A program made the translations under genes and the position numbers. Positions 32,724 to 35,208 of a stretch of DNA of 35,208 bases are shown here, piece after piece. Every line of letters begins with the position of its first letter. Position 1 is the stretch's first letter. The notes under the pieces were generated by a model. The model was not told the origin of the DNA. It did not search any database and saw nothing but the letters and a program-made list of their open reading frames with translations. The DNA is from Lachnospiraceae bacterium (GTDB lineage: Bacteria; Bacillota; Clostridia; Lachnospirales; Lachnospiraceae), in assembly GCA_016290615.1 (NCBI GenBank), contig JAEEUS010000019.1:1-35208 (forward strand). Reading direction: 5' to 3'.

Positions 32724-34658
32724 ATGGGACTTGTTAGAACCAACGAAAAGTGTGTAGGCTGCAACCGTTGTATAAGCGCCTGCCCGAGTCTTGGTACGAA
32801 TGTAGCCATTGAAAGAGACAGAGGAAATGTTATCGAAGTCGATGAAAAGAAGTGCATCGCATGCGGAGCATGTATCGATGCCTGCGAGCATGAGGCAAGG
32901 GAATACACCGATGACGTTGACAGATTCTTCTCAGACCTTAAAAAGGGAGAAAAGATATCGGTCTTGATCGCCCCGGCATTCAGGGCAAACTATCCCAATG
33001 ATTATGAAAATCTTCTTGGAATGCTTAAGAAACTCGGAGTAAACCGTTTCATAAGCATATCATTCGGTGCCGATATCACGACATGGGGATATATCAAATA
33101 CATTACAGAGAGGAATTTCTACGGAGGAATCTCTCAGCCGTGTCCGGCAGTTGTGGGTTATATCGAGCGTCATATCCCGGAACTCATTCCGAAACTGATG
33201 CCTGTTCAGAGCCCGATGATGTGCGGAGCCATATATGTAAAGAAATACATGAAGGTACCGGATAAACTCGCATTTATCAGTCCGTGCATCGCTAAAAAGA
33301 ATGAGATCGATGATCCGAACAATAACGGATATGTTTCATACAATCTCACATTCTCTCATCTAGTAAAATATCTGAAGGAAAATCCGGTAAGCGGATATCA
33401 GCCTTTTACAGATGAACTCGAGTACGGTCTCGGATCTATCTATCCGATGCCCGGCGGATTGAAGGAAAATGTATACTGGCTTTTGGGAGAAGATGCGCTT
33501 GTTCGTCAGATGGAAGGCGAACATCACATGTATGAATATCTTGAAAGAAACAAGGACAAGATAAAGAGCAGCAAATTCCCTTATCTTTTCATTGATGCCC
33601 TAAACTGCACTAACGGATGTCTGTACGGACCGGGTGTTGATGCAAGAAAGACTATGGATGAGAACACCTTTGTGAGCATCCAGAAGATAAAGGCTTCAAG
33701 CAAGAACGATTCAAAGAAGAACGCATGGAGCAGAAAGCTTACTCCCGAAAAGAGACTTGCTGCACTTAACAAGCAGTTTGAAGGTCTTAATCTTGATGAT
33801 TTTGTAAGAAAGTATACGGATAGAAGTAAGGACTGCGTCTATAGGATCCCTTCAGCTGCACAGATCGATGCTATCTTTGAAGATATGCACAAGTATGACA
33901 GTGAAAAGCAGCATATCAACTGCGGCTGCTGCGGTTATGATACATGTCGTGACATGGCGATCGCTATCTTTAACGGCATAAACCATAAACATAACTGTGT
34001 TCACTATATAAAAGACCGTGCTTACGATGAGAAAGACAGAGCGATAGCTCTTTCCGATGAAGTACAGCAGGCCAGAGACGAGATGCAGGCAAAGAAAGCT
34101 GAGCTTGCCGAGGAGATCAGAGATAACTTTGAGAATCTCTCTGAATCTATCGGGCAGATAGAAGATACAAGTGCTGACAATGCAAATCAGACAAGCGGAA
34201 TCTACAGTGCAATGACTGAAGTCGATGAATTTGCTGAGACACTTAAGGAAGTTCTCACAACAATAGACGGATATCTCGCAAAACTGGCTGAGAATAACGG
34301 ACAGGTAATCGCTATATCTGCTCAGACCAATCTTTTGGCACTTAATGCAAGCATAGAAGCTGCACGTGCAGGTGAAGCGGGCAGAGGATTTGCGATCGTT
34401 GCAGAAGAGATCAAGAAACTTGCCGAGGATTCAAAGTCTACTGCGGATGACAGCAATAAGAACAACGAAGACATTAAAGAGACGATTGAAAAACTGGAAG
34501 TTCAGGTTGAAAGACTTACTCAGATCGTTGAAGGCGTTAACCAGAGGGCGGAGAACCTGGTGGCTTCTTCCGAAGAGACCACTGCTTCGATCGGCACCAT
34601 GAGAGCCGTAACAAGAAGCGTTGAGGAATCTCTGGCTCAGATCTTGGAGAATTCTTAA
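32724..34658 (+). CDS. [FeFe]-hydrogenase-like domain fused to chemoreceptor domain
   Basis: A 644-residue soluble protein with no membrane helix. Two [4Fe-4S] ferredoxin motifs open it ([12 protein letters not shown] from Cys10; [11 protein letters not shown] from Cys44), then an H-cluster-like domain to about residue 330. The H-cluster cysteines appear as SQPCPA (Cys140), SPCIAKKNE (Cys188) and [10 protein letters not shown] (Cys295, Cys299). Thus all four [4Fe-4S] ligands are kept, but the adjacent Cys that shuttles protons in active enzymes is Pro139. A further Fe-S motif, CGCCGYDTC (400-408) with Cys425, precedes a coiled coil and an MCP signalling hairpin with [21 protein letters not shown] redox or hydrogen sensor driving CheA is inferred. 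Start ATG 32724 has AGGAG eight bases upstream; ATG 32718 is too close to it. Confidence 0.85.
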   Translation: MGLVRTNEKCVGCNRCISACPSLGTNVAIERDRGNVIEVDEKKCIACGACIDACEHEAREYTDDVDRFFSDLKKGEKISVLIAPAFRANYPNDYENLLGMLKKLGVNRFISISFGADITTWGYIKYITERNFYGGISQPCPAVVGYIERHIPELIPKLMPVQSPMMCGAIYVKKYMKVPDKLAFISPCIAKKNEIDDPNNNGYVSYNLTFSHLVKYLKENPVSGYQPFTDELEYGLGSIYPMPGGLKENVYWLLGEDALVRQMEGEHHMYEYLERNKDKIKSSKFPYLFIDALNCTNGCLYGPGVDARKTMDENTFVSIQKIKASSKNDSKKNAWSRKLTPEKRLAALNKQFEGLNLDDFVRKYTDRSKDCVYRIPSAAQIDAIFEDMHKYDSEKQHINCGCCGYDTCRDMAIAIFNGINHKHNCVHYIKDRAYDEKDRAIALSDEVQQARDEMQAKKAELAEEIRDNFENLSESIGQIEDTSADNANQTSGIYSAMTEVDEFAETLKEVLTTIDGYLAKLAENNGQVIAISAQTNLLALNASIEAARAGEAGRGFAIVAEEIKKLAEDSKSTADDSNKNNEDIKETIEKLEVQVERLTQIVEGVNQRAENLVASSEETTASIGTMRAVTRSVEESLAQILENS

Positions 34659-34671
34659 AATTTTAAACTGT

Positions 34672-34697
34672 GATAGCCGTCCGTTGTGGCGGCTATC
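34672..34697 (+). other. Strong intercistronic hairpin
   Basis: GATAGCCG (34672-34679) pairs with CGGCTATC (34690-34697), with possible inner CC/GG. No T run follows, so it may be an mRNA processing or stability element rather than a terminator. It lies 30 bases before the histone-like gene. Confidence 0.55.
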
Positions 34698-34726
34698 TGA
34701 GTATATGGGTACAGGAGGGTATCTTT

Positions 34727-35053
34727 ATGGCAACAGCAAAAACCACATCTAAAACAGCAGCAAAAACAACGGCGAAGAAACCTGCAGCAAAAAAGCCTGC
34801 AGCCAAGAAGACAACAGCCAAGAAGCCGGCCTCAACAGCTAAAAAGACAACAAGCGGAAGCCGTATTCAGGTAACTGCTACTGAAAAGAAACTTGTTGAA
34901 CTTTACAGACAGGCTGATTCGGATACAAAGAAGGCTGCACTTGCTCTGTTGAAGGGCGAAAAGACGCAGACAGGAAACATACTAACATCCATCCTGGAAG
35001 ACAGCGGACTTCTTAACAACATTACGGATATCATTCCGGGACTTAAGAAATAG
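34727..35053 (+). CDS. Histone H1-like Lys/Ala-rich protein
   Basis: A 108-residue protein. The first 45 residues are a low-complexity basic tail made of AAKKP-like and AKKT-like repeats (for example KKPAAKKPAAKKTTAKKPAS), as in eukaryotic H1 C-termini and bacterial H1-like proteins. The rest is a small helical domain (LVELYRQADSDTKKAALALL) with a C-terminal GLLNNITDIIPGLKK. Non-specific DNA or RNA binding is inferred from the tail. GGAGG before ATG 34727 gives a strong start. Confidence 0.75.
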   Translation: MATAKTTSKTAAKTTAKKPAAKKPAAKKTTAKKPASTAKKTTSGSRIQVTATEKKLVELYRQADSDTKKAALALLKGEKTQTGNILTSILEDSGLLNNITDIIPGLKK

Positions 35054-35082
35054 AAGGTTTCGGGGGAGATAAAGTGGAGATA

Positions 35083-35208
35083 GTGAACTACCCCAACCTG
35101 CGCTTCGCTTAGGAAGGGGCTTCCTGCTTCAACCACCACTGCGTTAACTAAGATATACTTAACTGACGTCTTATACGGTGTCCACAGGCTTTTGGTCTTA
35201 AGACCGGT
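35083..35208 (-). mobile_element. Probable IS200/IS605-type element end (partial)
   Basis: On the plus strand GTGAACTACCCC begins at 35083 and AGGAAGGGGCTTCC follows, a pattern typical of IS200/IS605/IS1341 subterminal ends read in reverse. CCCC 35091-35094 pairs with GGGG 35116-35119, CCT with AGG, and GCG with CGC, giving the imperfect subterminal hairpin. On the minus strand a reading frame stays open from the edge through VVVEAGSPFL, a sequence seen near the 3' ends of many tnpB genes. The transposon gene would then lie beyond the window, transcribed leftwards, with the element end near 35083. Confidence 0.55.

Noticed and set aside
34903-35139. Minus-strand frame of 78 codons across the histone-like gene end
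   Set aside because: The left part is a shadow of the histone-like gene; only the part right of about 35083 may belong to a transposon gene, described under the IS200/IS605 end.
1-35208. CRISPR arrays, tRNA or rRNA genes, prophage genes
   Set aside because: No regularly spaced repeats, cloverleaf sequences, ribosomal RNA signatures or phage structural genes were seen anywhere in the window.

Overview
The window looks like a chromosomal segment of a Clostridia bacterium, most likely a Lachnospiraceae member of the Butyrivibrio/Pseudobutyrivibrio type. This is an inference from the moderately low GC content, AGGAGG-type ribosome binding sites, many small Lachnospiraceae-style genes (DUF1653, DUF4298, TraX-like, HTH plus zinc-ribbon regulators), and an iron-hydrogenase-like cytoplasmic chemoreceptor. 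No tRNA, rRNA or CRISPR array was seen. Most of it is ordinary housekeeping chromosome; the one sign of mobile DNA is a putative IS200/IS605-type end at the extreme right edge.

Layout. 1-3557: tail of a Fur-family regulator gene, a small Cys/His-rich membrane protein, a three-gene zinc-type ABC importer (substrate-binding lipoprotein, ATPase, permease) and a lipoprotein, all tightly packed on the plus strand. 3562-6704: a nitroreductase with an extended -10 promoter, a convergent EAL-like/HDOD signalling protein, and ilvE. 6703-7812: azlCD (branched-chain amino acid export), converging on ilvE. 7837-11541: holA, a SUFU-domain protein, a small membrane-anchored protein, a DUF1653 protein and a convergent lipid kinase. 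11556-16188: glyA, traX-like, hom and an aspartate kinase, closed by a strong terminator. 16296-16640: an apparently free-standing structured non-coding RNA with a consensus promoter and its own terminator-like hairpin. 16677-20567: two glycosidase genes (GH3/NagZ-like, GH27-like) and a regulator fusing an HTH to a superoxide-reductase-like domain. 20654-23296: small membrane protein, ketopantoate-reductase-like gene, DUF4298 gene, and an HTH/membrane protein pair sharing a C-terminal domain. 23303-26437: aldo/keto reductase, nitroreductase, ylmH, an HxlR-type regulator and divergent thioredoxin, a possible thiol/electrophile stress neighbourhood. 26558-29258: hflKC and a convergent YczE/YitT-type membrane protein. 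29301-32613: a run of short genes (two unrecognised, ybaK, SCP2, zinc ribbon, unknown, HD domain). 32724-35053: [FeFe]-hydrogenase-like/MCP fusion and a histone-H1-like Lys/Ala-rich protein. 35083-35208: probable end of an IS200/IS605 element whose transposon gene would lie beyond the edge on the minus strand.

The genes form metabolic and regulatory themes rather than one system: zinc supply under a Fur-family regulator; branched-chain amino acid and aspartate-family metabolism with one-carbon supply; redox/thiol stress enzymes; and redox or hydrogen sensing. The least explained items are the non-coding RNA at 16330-16640, the near-identical upstream element shared by the nitroreductase (24244-24786) and YczE-like (28520-29179) promoters, the hydrogenase-like chemoreceptor, and the HTH/superoxide-reductase-like fusion.
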